Shown piece after piece: positions 1 to 7,765 of a stretch of 64,000 bases of DNA (position 1 is its first letter; each line of letters begins with the position of its first letter). Below the pieces are notes generated by a model, which made no database searches, had not been told where the DNA came from, and worked only from the letters and a program-made list of their open reading frames with translations. The stretch is from contig OZ241738.1 of the NCBI GenBank assembly GCA_965200925.1, positions 2,542,001 through 2,606,000 on the forward strand, read 5' to 3'. The stretch is from WTGU01 sp965200925. GTDB lineage: Bacteria; Pseudomonadota; Alphaproteobacteria; UBA828. The translations under genes and the position numbers were made by a program.

Positions 1-19
1 GCGCAGATCGCACCTTCCG

Positions 20-478
20 TCACCCGCTCCCCCGCTCCTCGACCAGCCGCGCGCGGCCGTCTGCGAGATGGGCTTCGAGGCGTGCCATGTAGCTCTCCCG
101 CGCGCCATCCAGCGCCACTTCGAGAAGGGCACCCCGGAAGCGCACGCGCCAGTGCAGGTTCCCGCAGAAGTAGCCGAGATCGAGCGCCGCCGCTACGTCC
201 CGCGGCGCGAGCGCGAGCCATGTCGTCTCGCGCATGCGGACGACCACGGCGCGTTCCTCCTCCAGAAGGAGCACCGCGCCGTCGGCCAGACGCTGCGCAC
301 GCGGGAGCGCGACCGCGCAATCGGTGCCCTTGTCCGTCTCTACCCGCAGACGCCGGCGCGCCGTGTCGGCCGCGTCGAGGGCGATGTACTCGACGCGGCC
401 TTCATGGCCCAGCGCATGGAGCTTGTCCGCGAACGCGGCATCGCCCGCACGGCCCAGGATCCGGTTCAGACGCAACAT
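20..478 (-). CDS. UreE-like urease accessory / nickel metallochaperone protein
   Basis: The 152-residue product looks like the urease accessory family UreE. A beta-rich N-terminal half contains ARRRLR..T..GTDCAVALPR and DGAVLLLEEERAVVVR, and the LGYFCGNLHWRVRF segment matches the place where UreE has its conserved xxGNxH nickel-binding motif. UreE delivers Ni(II) to apo-urease in the cytoplasm. The ATG at 478 was chosen because GGGAGG precedes it and similarity begins at MLRLNRILG; the frame stays open upstream without family resemblance. There is no histidine-rich tail. No urease gene is visible in the window, so partner genes may lie to the left. It is divergent from the molybdenum hydroxylase operon. 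Assignment rests on motif resemblance only. Confidence 0.6.
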   Translation of the reverse strand: MLRLNRILGRAGDAAFADKLHALGHEGRVEYIALDAADTARRRLRVETDKGTDCAVALPRAQRLADGAVLLLEEERAVVVRMRETTWLALAPRDVAAALDLGYFCGNLHWRVRFRGALLEVALDGARESYMARLEAHLADGRARLVEERGSG

Positions 479-624
479 CGCCCGGAGCGCCTCCCTCGCC
501 AGCCCCAAGCTTACGGCCGTTCCCGCCGCCGGCAAGGGTGGGGCGAATGAATCCGTGAACCGCCGTTCTTTTTGGGGTAAGTAGAGGGCGCGCGAACGCG
601 CCGCGTCGAACGGGGAGGAAGCTC

Positions 625-1497
625 GTGACCGATCTGCGATACGAGGCGCCGGAGACGGTGGAGACCGCAGTCCGGCTCCTCGCCGAGGCGGATGGCGCGG
701 CCAGGGCACTGGCCGGCGGCACCGACCTCCTGGTCCAGCTGCGCACCGACGTGGTGCGCCCCGCGCTCATCGTCGACTTGAAGCGCATCCCGGCGCTGAT
801 GAGCGTAGAGGCGGACGAGGGCAGCTTCCGAATCGGCGCCGCCGTGTCGGGTGCCGTGCTCGGCAGGAACGCCGCCGTCAAGGCGGCGTGGCCGGGCGTG
901 GTCGAGGCGCTGGAACTGATCGGCTCGACCCAGATCCAGGGCCGCGCCTCGCTCGGTGGCAATTTGTGCAACGGCTCGCCCGCGGCCGACGCCGTCCCGG
1001 CGTTGATCGCCGCCGGCGCGACCTGCGAGGTGGCCGGCCCTGGCGGCACGCGCTCCGTGCCGGTAGAGGATGTGGTCACGGGGCCCGGCAGACTCTCCCT
1101 CGGCAAGGGCGAAATCGTGGTGTCGTTCGTCCTGCCCAAGCCGCCGCGGCGCTCGGGCGACGCCTATCTCCGATTCATTCCGCGGACCGAGATGGATATC
1201 GCCGTGGTCGGTGCCGGCATCGCGCTCGCCCTGGACGAGGCAGGCGTCTGCACCCATGCGCGGCTCGGCCTGGGCGCGGTCGCGCCGACGCCGCTGCTGG
1301 TCGAGGCGGGGGCGAAGGCGCTGATCGGTGGTGCCGTGGACGAGGCCGCGCTGACGCGCCTCGCCACCGCCGCCAGCGCCGCCTGCGACCCGATCGACGA
1401 CAAGCGCGGAACGGTCGAATACCGCATCAGGGTGGCAGGGGTGCTGGCGCGGCGCGCGGCGCTCGCCGCCCTCGAACGCGCGAGGAAGAAGCGATGA
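625..1497 (+). CDS. Molybdenum hydroxylase FAD-binding (medium) subunit, CoxM/CutM family
   Basis: This 290-residue protein is the flavin subunit of a xanthine dehydrogenase/CO dehydrogenase-type molybdenum hydroxylase. It passes electrons from the 2Fe-2S clusters to FAD. Diagnostic motifs are AGGTDLL near residue 31 (FAD pyrophosphate binding) and the second flavin loop TQIQGRASLGGNLCNGSPAAD near residue 110, followed by the typical C-terminal FAD-binding domain. The start is GTG at 625 behind GGGGAGGA. Its stop overlaps the start of the 2Fe-2S subunit in an ATGA, indicating translational coupling. The order M-S-L is common for this family. The substrate cannot be told from sequence. Confidence 0.93.
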   Translation: MTDLRYEAPETVETAVRLLAEADGAARALAGGTDLLVQLRTDVVRPALIVDLKRIPALMSVEADEGSFRIGAAVSGAVLGRNAAVKAAWPGVVEALELIGSTQIQGRASLGGNLCNGSPAADAVPALIAAGATCEVAGPGGTRSVPVEDVVTGPGRLSLGKGEIVVSFVLPKPPRRSGDAYLRFIPRTEMDIAVVGAGIALALDEAGVCTHARLGLGAVAPTPLLVEAGAKALIGGAVDEAALTRLATAASAACDPIDDKRGTVEYRIRVAGVLARRAALAALERARKKR

Positions 1498-2000
1498 CGA
1501 AATACCACGTCTCCGCGACGGTCAACGGCGAGCCGGTGGAATTCCTCTGTTCGGCCGAGCAGACCCTGCTCGATGTCCTCCGCGACGAGCTCGACCTGAC
1601 CGGCACCAAGGAGGGCTGCGCCACGGGCGATTGCGGCGCGTGCAGCGTGACCGTGGACGGACGGCTGGTCTGCGCCTGCCTGATGCTGGGTGCCGAGGCC
1701 CAAGGCCGCGCGATCGGCACCATCGAGGGCATGGCCGAGGGCGACAGGCTGCACCCGTTGCAACAGCGGTTCCTCGAGGACGCGGCGCTGCAATGCGGCG
1801 TCTGCACGCCGGGCTTCCTGGTCGCGGCGAAGGCGTTGCTCGACGAGAACCCCGACCCGACGGAGACGGAGGCCCGTTATTGGCTGGCCGGGAACCTCTG
1901 CCGATGCACCGGGTACGACAAGATCATCCGCGCCGTGATGACGGTCGCGCGTTCACGCGCGCAAGGCCGCACGACGGCCGCCGAGGCGAGAGGAGAATAG
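1494..2000 (+). CDS. Molybdenum hydroxylase 2Fe-2S (small) subunit, CoxS/CutS family
   Basis: The 168-residue iron-sulfur subunit has both expected clusters. Cys42, Cys47, Cys50 and Cys62 form the plant-ferredoxin-type cluster (GCATGDCGAC). Cys101, Cys104, Cys136 and Cys138 form the helical-domain cluster (QCGVCTPG and NLCRCTG). It relays electrons between the molybdopterin site of the large subunit and the FAD of the medium subunit. The ATG overlaps the preceding stop, and the large subunit follows after 3 bases. Length is normal for the family. Confidence 0.96.
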   Translation: MTKYHVSATVNGEPVEFLCSAEQTLLDVLRDELDLTGTKEGCATGDCGACSVTVDGRLVCACLMLGAEAQGRAIGTIEGMAEGDRLHPLQQRFLEDAALQCGVCTPGFLVAAKALLDENPDPTETEARYWLAGNLCRCTGYDKIIRAVMTVARSRAQGRTTAAEARGE

Positions 2001-2003
2001 ACC

Positions 2004-4292
2004 ATGGCAACCGTCCAACGGGACGCCCGCAACGGAAACGGTTCGCTCAAATACGTCGGCACGCGCCACGTCCGCCCGGACGGCGTGGACAAGGTCACCG
2101 GGCGGGCCAAATTCGGCGCCGATTTCTCGCTCCCCGGGATGCTGGCAGGCCAGGTTCTGCGAAGCCCGCATGCGCACGCGCGCATCCGCGCCATCGATAC
2201 GTCGAAGGCGCGCGCGCTCCCCGGCGTGAAGGCGGTGGTGACCCGCGACGAGATGCCGGAAGTCCCCTCCCAGTGGGTGCCGGCCGGCGAGGTGCAGGTG
2301 AATTTCCGCGACATGTCGGAGAACGTCATGGCGCGCGGCAAGGCGCTCTATGACGGCCACGCGGTGGCGGCGGTGGCGGCGACCACGGCGGCCATCGCCA
2401 AGCGGGCGCTGACGCTGATCGAGGTCGACTATGAAGTGCTGCCGCACGTGATCGACGTGCAGGAGGCGATGAAGCCGGACGCCCCCCTGCTCCACGAGGA
2501 CATGATCACGGAAGGCGTCGAGCCGGCGCCCGACAAGCCCTCCAACGTCTTCAAGAAGGTCAAATTCGAGAGCGGTGACATCACGGCCGGCTTCGCGGCC
2601 GCCGACGCGGTCGTCGAGCGCACGTTCACCACAAAGCCGGTCCACCAGGGCTATATCGAGCCCCACGCGGTGGTCGCGAGCGCGGGCGAGGATGGCCAGT
2701 GCCAGCTTTGGTGCACGACCCAGGGGCAGTTCACCGTGCGCGCTTATTGCGCCAACCTGCTCGGCATGGACTTGGCGGACATCCGGGTCACGCCATCCGA
2801 GATCGGCGGCGGATTCGGCGGCAAGACGGTCGTTTATCTCGAGCCGGTCGCGCTCAGGCTGTCGCAGCTCGCGGGCCGGCCGGTCAAGATGGTGATGTCC
2901 CGCGAGGAAGTGTTCCGCGCCAGCGGCCCCACCTCTGGCGGTGCGGTGAAGATCAAGATGGGTGCCACGAAGGACGGCAGGATCACCGCCGCCCAGGCTT
3001 GGCTCGCTTACCAGGCGGGGGCCTTTCCCGGCTCGCCGATCCAGCCCGGCTGCATGTGCGTGTTCGCGCCCTACGACATCGAGAACGCCGAGGTGGTGGG
3101 CTATGACGTGGTGGTGAACCGCCCGAAGGTCGCGGCCTACCGCGCGCCGGGCGCGCCGATCTCCGAGTTCGCGGCCGAGGCCGTGATCGACGAGCTCGCC
3201 AAGACGCTCGCCATCGACCCCGCGGAGTTCCGCATCCGGAACGCGGCCAGGGAGGGGACGCGCGCGCTCTACGGCCCGAAATTCGGCCCCATCGGCTGCG
3301 TCGAAACTTTGGAGGCCGCCCGCGACAGCGACCATTACAAAGCGCCACTCGGGCCGAACCAGGGGCGCGGCATCGCCACCGGCTTCTGGTTCAACATCGG
3401 CGGTGAATCCTGCGCCACCATCAACATCACCGAAGACGGCACGGCGACGGTGGTCGAGGGCAACCCGGACATCGGCGGCTCGCGCGCCTCGATCCAGCTC
3501 ATGGCGGCGGAGGCCCTGGGGATCGCGCCCGACAAGGTGCGGCCGCTGGTCGCCGACACGAGTTCGATCGGCTATACCTTCCTCACCGGCGGCAGCCGCG
3601 TCACCTTCGCCACCGGCATGGCGGTTGTCGAGGCGGCCGGCCAAGTGGTGCAAGAGCTGCGGGCGCGGGCGGCAAAGATCTGGGAGATCCCGGTCGAGGC
3701 GGTCGTCTGGGAGGAAGGCCAAGCCAAGCCCGCGGGCAGCAATGCCGGCGCGTTCGAACCCATGAGCCTGGCCGAGATCGCGGCCCAGGCCGGCAAGACC
3801 GGAGGGCCGATCACGGCAACCGCCTCGATCAACGCGCAGGGCGCGGGGCCGGGCTTCGGCACCCATGTGTGCGACGTCGAGGTCGACAAGGAGACGGGCC
3901 GGGTCACCGTCTTGCGCTATACCGCCGTGCAGGACGCCGGCCGCGCGGTGCATCCGAGCTACGTCGAGGGCCAGATACAGGGCGGCGCCGCGCAGGGCAT
4001 CGGCTGGGCGCTGAACGAGGAGTACATCTACGACGAACAGGGGCGCCTCGAGAATCCGGGCTTCCTCGACTACCGGATGCCGGTGGCCTCCGACCTGCCG
4101 ATGATCGACACGGTGATCGTCGAGGTGCCGAACCCGAACCACCCCTACGGGGTGCGCGGGGTCGGCGAGGTGCCGATCGTCCCGCCGATGGCGGCGGTCG
4201 CGAACGCGGTGGAGAACGCCACCGGCCTGCGCATGACCGACCTGCCGATCTCGCCGCCGCGCCTGCTCGCCGCGCTCGACAACGGCGGCTGA
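2004..4292 (+). CDS. Molybdenum hydroxylase molybdopterin-binding (large) subunit
   Basis: The 762-residue catalytic subunit binds molybdopterin cytosine dinucleotide and hydroxylates a carbon centre with water as oxygen donor. Family marks in order: the a/b-hammerhead domain (about residues 20-130), the Mo-cofactor motif GGGFGGK near residue 270, the loop AAYRAPGAP, and the catalytic glutamate in GVRGVGEVP near the C-terminus. The active-site loop is not the AYRCSF of form I CO dehydrogenase, so CO oxidation is unlikely. The enzyme is closer to aldehyde/xanthine/aromatic-type hydroxylases, substrate unknown. No maturation genes are seen downstream; the next gene is an unrelated DNA methyltransferase. 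Confidence 0.93.
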   Translation: MATVQRDARNGNGSLKYVGTRHVRPDGVDKVTGRAKFGADFSLPGMLAGQVLRSPHAHARIRAIDTSKARALPGVKAVVTRDEMPEVPSQWVPAGEVQVNFRDMSENVMARGKALYDGHAVAAVAATTAAIAKRALTLIEVDYEVLPHVIDVQEAMKPDAPLLHEDMITEGVEPAPDKPSNVFKKVKFESGDITAGFAAADAVVERTFTTKPVHQGYIEPHAVVASAGEDGQCQLWCTTQGQFTVRAYCANLLGMDLADIRVTPSEIGGGFGGKTVVYLEPVALRLSQLAGRPVKMVMSREEVFRASGPTSGGAVKIKMGATKDGRITAAQAWLAYQAGAFPGSPIQPGCMCVFAPYDIENAEVVGYDVVVNRPKVAAYRAPGAPISEFAAEAVIDELAKTLAIDPAEFRIRNAAREGTRALYGPKFGPIGCVETLEAARDSDHYKAPLGPNQGRGIATGFWFNIGGESCATINITEDGTATVVEGNPDIGGSRASIQLMAAEALGIAPDKVRPLVADTSSIGYTFLTGGSRVTFATGMAVVEAAGQVVQELRARAAKIWEIPVEAVVWEEGQAKPAGSNAGAFEPMSLAEIAAQAGKTGGPITATASINAQGAGPGFGTHVCDVEVDKETGRVTVLRYTAVQDAGRAVHPSYVEGQIQGGAAQGIGWALNEEYIYDEQGRLENPGFLDYRMPVASDLPMIDTVIVEVPNPNHPYGVRGVGEVPIVPPMAAVANAVENATGLRMTDLPISPPRLLAALDNGG

Positions 4293-4328
4293 GGCCCGGG
4301 CCCGCCGCCTCCGCGGCGTGAAGAAGAC

Positions 4329-5168
4329 ATGAGGCGCGACCGGGAGCCGGTTCTCGCCTGTGAGGATAATCTGGCCTTTCTGCGCCGGCTGCCGGACGCA
4401 CGCATAAAGCTCGTCGTCACCTCCCCGCCCTACAATCTCGGGAAGGACTACGAAGCCAGGACTTCACTGGAGGCTTACGTCGAGGCGCAGCGGCGCGTGG
4501 TCGCCGAGTGCGTCCGGCTCCTGCACCCGCGCGGCTCGCTCTGCTGGCAGGTGGGTAACTATGTCGCGAACGGGGAGATCGCGCCGCTCGACACGATTCT
4601 CTACCCCGTGTTCCGGGAGCAGGGGCTGAAGCTCCGCAACCGCATCGTCTGGCACTTCGGTCACGGTCTGCATTGCACGAAGCGGCTCTCCGGCCGCTAT
4701 GAGACGATCAACTGGTGGACGCGAAGCGACGACTACACATGGAATCTGGACAGCATCCGTGTGCCGTCGAAATACCCTCACAAGCGGCACTTCAAGGGGC
4801 CGAACGCCGGCAAGCTCTCCGGCAACCCGAAGGGCAAGAACCCGAGCGACGTGTGGTCGTTCCCAAACGTCAAGAACAACCACCCGGAGAAGACGATCCA
4901 CCCGTGCCAGTTCCCAGTCGAACTGGCGGAGCGACTGGTGTTGTCGATGACGGACCCGGGCGACGCGGTGCTCGATCCGTATATGGGCGTGGGCAGCACC
5001 GTCATCGCCGCCCTGATGCATGACCGCGCGGCCTACGGCTGCGACATCGTTGCCGAATATGTGGAGATCGCGCGCGAGAGGGTGGAGCGATTGCGCGCAG
5101 GCGCCCTCCGCACCCGCCCGATGGGCAAGCCCATCTACGACCCGGCCCTGCCCAGGGGTGGTCATTGA
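4329..5168 (+). CDS. Type II DNA methyltransferase, beta class, paired with a BglII-like nuclease
   Basis: The 279-residue protein is a site-specific DNA methyltransferase. Motif IV TSPPYNLGK is at residues 31-39 and the SAM-binding motif I DPYMGVGST at 216-224. This IV-before-I order is the beta class, and a Ser in SPPY is common among N4-cytosine and some N6-adenine enzymes. The stop overlaps the ATG of the nuclease gene by one base, so the pair is translated together. The target is inferred from the partner to be related to AGATCT or RGATCY, but this cannot be read from the sequence. Base composition falls towards its 3' end and into the nuclease, a sign of acquisition. Confidence 0.92.
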   Translation: MRRDREPVLACEDNLAFLRRLPDARIKLVVTSPPYNLGKDYEARTSLEAYVEAQRRVVAECVRLLHPRGSLCWQVGNYVANGEIAPLDTILYPVFREQGLKLRNRIVWHFGHGLHCTKRLSGRYETINWWTRSDDYTWNLDSIRVPSKYPHKRHFKGPNAGKLSGNPKGKNPSDVWSFPNVKNNHPEKTIHPCQFPVELAERLVLSMTDPGDAVLDPYMGVGSTVIAALMHDRAAYGCDIVAEYVEIARERVERLRAGALRTRPMGKPIYDPALPRGGH

Positions 5169-5779
5169 TGCGGATCGTCGCTCGCTACTCGCACCTGAAT
5201 GGCGAAGAATATCTATTGGTGCATCGTCCGACTCTGTGGCAAGAGGTGCAATCCGTGATCCGTGAGGTCGATGCGGAATCTTGTCGAACCAAGAAGTCGG
5301 AAGAGCGGCGTCAAGAAGGCCGATTGCTTTATTCCCCCCGAGATATGAACCGCGCCTTCAAGACTGGTCTCGAGAATCGGAAATGGAGCGAGCGCCGCAA
5401 GAATTTCTATGTGACGTCTGACGAAAAGCTCATGCGAAACACCCATGGAAAATCGGAGGAAAACCAGAAGAAAGCGATCAAGAGAGCCGGATACGAACCA
5501 ATCATGTCATATAACCAAACCGATTTCGTGAAGGATCGTGTTGCGGTCGAGGTTCAGCTTGGAAAGTATGCCTTCGTTGCTCACGACCTGTTCGTCAAGC
5601 ATTTGAGCTTCTATGTTTCAGACATCATCGACGTGGGGATCGAGATACTTCCCATGAAGGAATTGGAGCGTGAAATGTCGTCGGGTGTGCCATATTATGA
5701 ACGCGATTTGCTGAACGTCATTCGCCAAGGCAGGGGTGTACCGGCAGTTCCACTCGTACTTGTCGGTGTCGCACCTTAA
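5168..5779 (+). CDS. Type II restriction endonuclease, BglII family
   Basis: The 203-residue protein resembles BglII around the active site. Asp119 lies nine residues before Glu128 in DFVKDRVAVEVQLGKY, giving D-x8-E-V-Q (Gln130). BglII uses D84, E93 and Q95 with the same spacing and a following aromatic-containing strand (EVQFSNYPF). Gln in place of the usual Lys of the PD-(D/E)XK motif is a BglII/BstYI-group mark. The enzyme would cut double-stranded DNA at the site methylated by the upstream gene. ATG 5168 is used because it overlaps the methyltransferase stop. Base composition is about 45% G+C in parts, far below its neighbours. Confidence 0.85.
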   Translation: MRIVARYSHLNGEEYLLVHRPTLWQEVQSVIREVDAESCRTKKSEERRQEGRLLYSPRDMNRAFKTGLENRKWSERRKNFYVTSDEKLMRNTHGKSEENQKKAIKRAGYEPIMSYNQTDFVKDRVAVEVQLGKYAFVAHDLFVKHLSFYVSDIIDVGIEILPMKELEREMSSGVPYYERDLLNVIRQGRGVPAVPLVLVGVAP

Positions 5780-5790
5780 TGCGCTTTCTC

Positions 5791-5808
5791 GAAAAATTCT
5801 GGTTTTTC
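5791..5808 (+). terminator. Weak stem-loop after the BglII-like nuclease gene
   Basis: GAAAAA at 5791-5796 pairs with TTTTTC at 5803-5808 around a 6-base loop, 11 bases after the nuclease stop. It lacks a GC-rich stem, so termination is uncertain. Genes on both sides converge here. Confidence 0.25.
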
Positions 5809-5897
5809 AAGTCACGCAGCGCGTTGACAGCTTGAATGCACAGCCGCCGGGCCGTACGCGAGCGGAGCGAGCGCACCGCTCTCTGCTGCACGCCGGC

Positions 5898-7670
5898 TCA
5901 CCCTTCCAGCTCGTAGACTTCGATGTCGGCGTCGCGACCGCGTACGGGATAGCGGCCACGAAAGGCGAGGACGGCGTGCCGGGACGAGAGCATCGCCGTT
6001 TCCCCGCTCAGCAGGACGGCGACTTCGCTGCCAACCGCCGCCTCTTTGCAGAGTTGCTCGAGCCGGGCGGCGACGTTCACCGTGTCGCCGATCAGCGTGT
6101 AGTTGACCCTGCCTTCCGCGCCGACATTGCCGACGATCGCGGGCCCCGTGTGGATGCCGATCCGCATCGCGACCGCGTCGGCCCCGGCCGCGCGGCGGCG
6201 CGCGTTCTCCGCCGTAACGTTCGCGCGGATGGCGGCAGCGACACGGAACGCCCGGTCGGCCGCGTTCGCGCTGTCTTCTTCCCAGAAGGCCATGAGCGAA
6301 TCGCCAATATATTTATCGACCGTGCCGCCCTCCGCCTCGATGCAGCCGACCAGGATGGTGAAGTGCGCGTTCAGGAGACGCGCCACCCCCGCCGGCGGCA
6401 TCCGCTCCGACAGGGTCGAGAAGCCCGCGATGTCCGTGAACATCACGGTCACCTGTTTCTCCTCCGAGACCACCGGTGCATCGCGCTCGACGAGGCGGCG
6501 GACGAGCTGCCGCGGCACGTAAGTTTCGAACCAGCACAGACCAGCGACCATCCTGTTGAAGGCGCGGGCGGCCTCGTCCAGCTCGCGCACCCGGCTGGGC
6601 TTCAGCGGAGCGACACGGCCGAATTCGAGCGCCGCCACCGAGCCCGCCGCCGCGGCGAGCGCCTTGACGGGGGCGCTGACGCGGCGCCCGAGGAAGACGG
6701 CGATGGCTACGCTCACCAGGATGACGACGCTGCCTGCGATGCCGGCCGCGATCAGGCGGTTCCACTCGACGCCGAACCCATCTTCCGGGCCGACGTAAAT
6801 CCCGACCGTCAGCGGCACCTGACCGAGGTCGTCGAGCCGCGTGTGGACGAACCCGTACTCGTCGCCGTCGATCGTCACCGCGTGCCCGCTCACCCTCTCG
6901 CCGAGATCGATGAGCAATTCCCGGAAGTCCGGGTTGTGGAAACGGGCGAGGACACGATCGCCCACCTCATCCAGCCGCGGCAGAGGGATGTCCTTGTCCC
7001 GCCGGTAGGAGCCGCCCGCCATGTTGCGATGCGCGAGCACATGGTCATCGCCGTAGAGGATGAACAGGTTGCCGCCGAGGGCGTCCCCGCCGGCGATGAG
7101 ACGCGACAGTTCGCCGACGGTGACCGCCGACAGCAGCACGCCCAGATAGCGGTCGCCTTCCCACACCGGCGTCCGCACCGTGAGAAGCGTCGAGCCGACG
7201 AGGTCCTCCCATACCGCGCCGCTCCAGAACGGCCGGCGCGGACGATTCCGCGCGTCGGCCAGGGCGGTGGCCAGCTCCGGCAGGTCGGCGACATGCGCCT
7301 CTTCGGAAACGCCGCGCCCCCGGAGAACGCGCACGATCCTGCCGTCGGTGTGCACGAATCCCATGCCCAGGATCTGCCGGGCCGCCGCCGCCGTCGTCAG
7401 CAGCGCCTGCGCGAAGCGCTCGTCGTCCGCGGGGTCGAGCCGGCCGGACTCGATCATGCCCGCGATATAGGAATTCGCGTCCTCGACCGGCCGCAGATGG
7501 CCGCGGATTTGCCGGACGAAAGAGAAGATGGCGAGCCGCGCGCCGTCTTCGAGCAGCGCCAGCGTGTTCCTCTGGGCGGTCCACAGGGAGATGCCCTGTA
7601 CGAGCGCCATGCCGACCACGATCAGCAGCCCGAAACCCGTCACCAGCACCGTCGTGATCGATGGCTTCAT
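5898..7670 (-). CDS. Membrane-bound class III adenylate cyclase with extracytoplasmic sensor domain
   Basis: A 590-residue sensory cyclase. A first membrane helix lies at about residues 7-27, followed by a periplasmic Cache-like region (about 30-300), a second helix at about 307-327, a HAMP-like linker, and a catalytic domain from about 404 on. The metal-binding aspartates are Asp413 (MFTDIAGFS) and Asp457 (KYIGDSLMAF); Lys453 and Thr525 (YTLIGDTVN) fit adenylate rather than guanylate specificity. It should convert ATP to cAMP in response to a periplasmic ligand. The ATG at 7670 was chosen because the first helix starts there and longer versions would run into the dehydratase gene. No neighbouring gene suggests the ligand. 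Confidence 0.88.
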   Translation of the reverse strand: MKPSITTVLVTGFGLLIVVGMALVQGISLWTAQRNTLALLEDGARLAIFSFVRQIRGHLRPVEDANSYIAGMIESGRLDPADDERFAQALLTTAAAARQILGMGFVHTDGRIVRVLRGRGVSEEAHVADLPELATALADARNRPRRPFWSGAVWEDLVGSTLLTVRTPVWEGDRYLGVLLSAVTVGELSRLIAGGDALGGNLFILYGDDHVLAHRNMAGGSYRRDKDIPLPRLDEVGDRVLARFHNPDFRELLIDLGERVSGHAVTIDGDEYGFVHTRLDDLGQVPLTVGIYVGPEDGFGVEWNRLIAAGIAGSVVILVSVAIAVFLGRRVSAPVKALAAAAGSVAALEFGRVAPLKPSRVRELDEAARAFNRMVAGLCWFETYVPRQLVRRLVERDAPVVSEEKQVTVMFTDIAGFSTLSERMPPAGVARLLNAHFTILVGCIEAEGGTVDKYIGDSLMAFWEEDSANAADRAFRVAAAIRANVTAENARRRAAGADAVAMRIGIHTGPAIVGNVGAEGRVNYTLIGDTVNVAARLEQLCKEAAVGSEVAVLLSGETAMLSSRHAVLAFRGRYPVRGRDADIEVYELEG

Positions 7671-7765
7671 CCGGAGGCCCCCCGTCCACGGCGCGATCAT
7701 AGGGGAAGGCGCGCCGAAACCGGACGGACCGAAGCGGGCCGCCCCTCGCCCCGGGGGGCCCCGTG

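Noticed and set aside
1953..4142. A 729-codon minus-strand frame across the molybdopterin subunit
   Set aside because: Composition is His/Arg/Asp-rich shadow sequence; the plus-strand gene has all family motifs.
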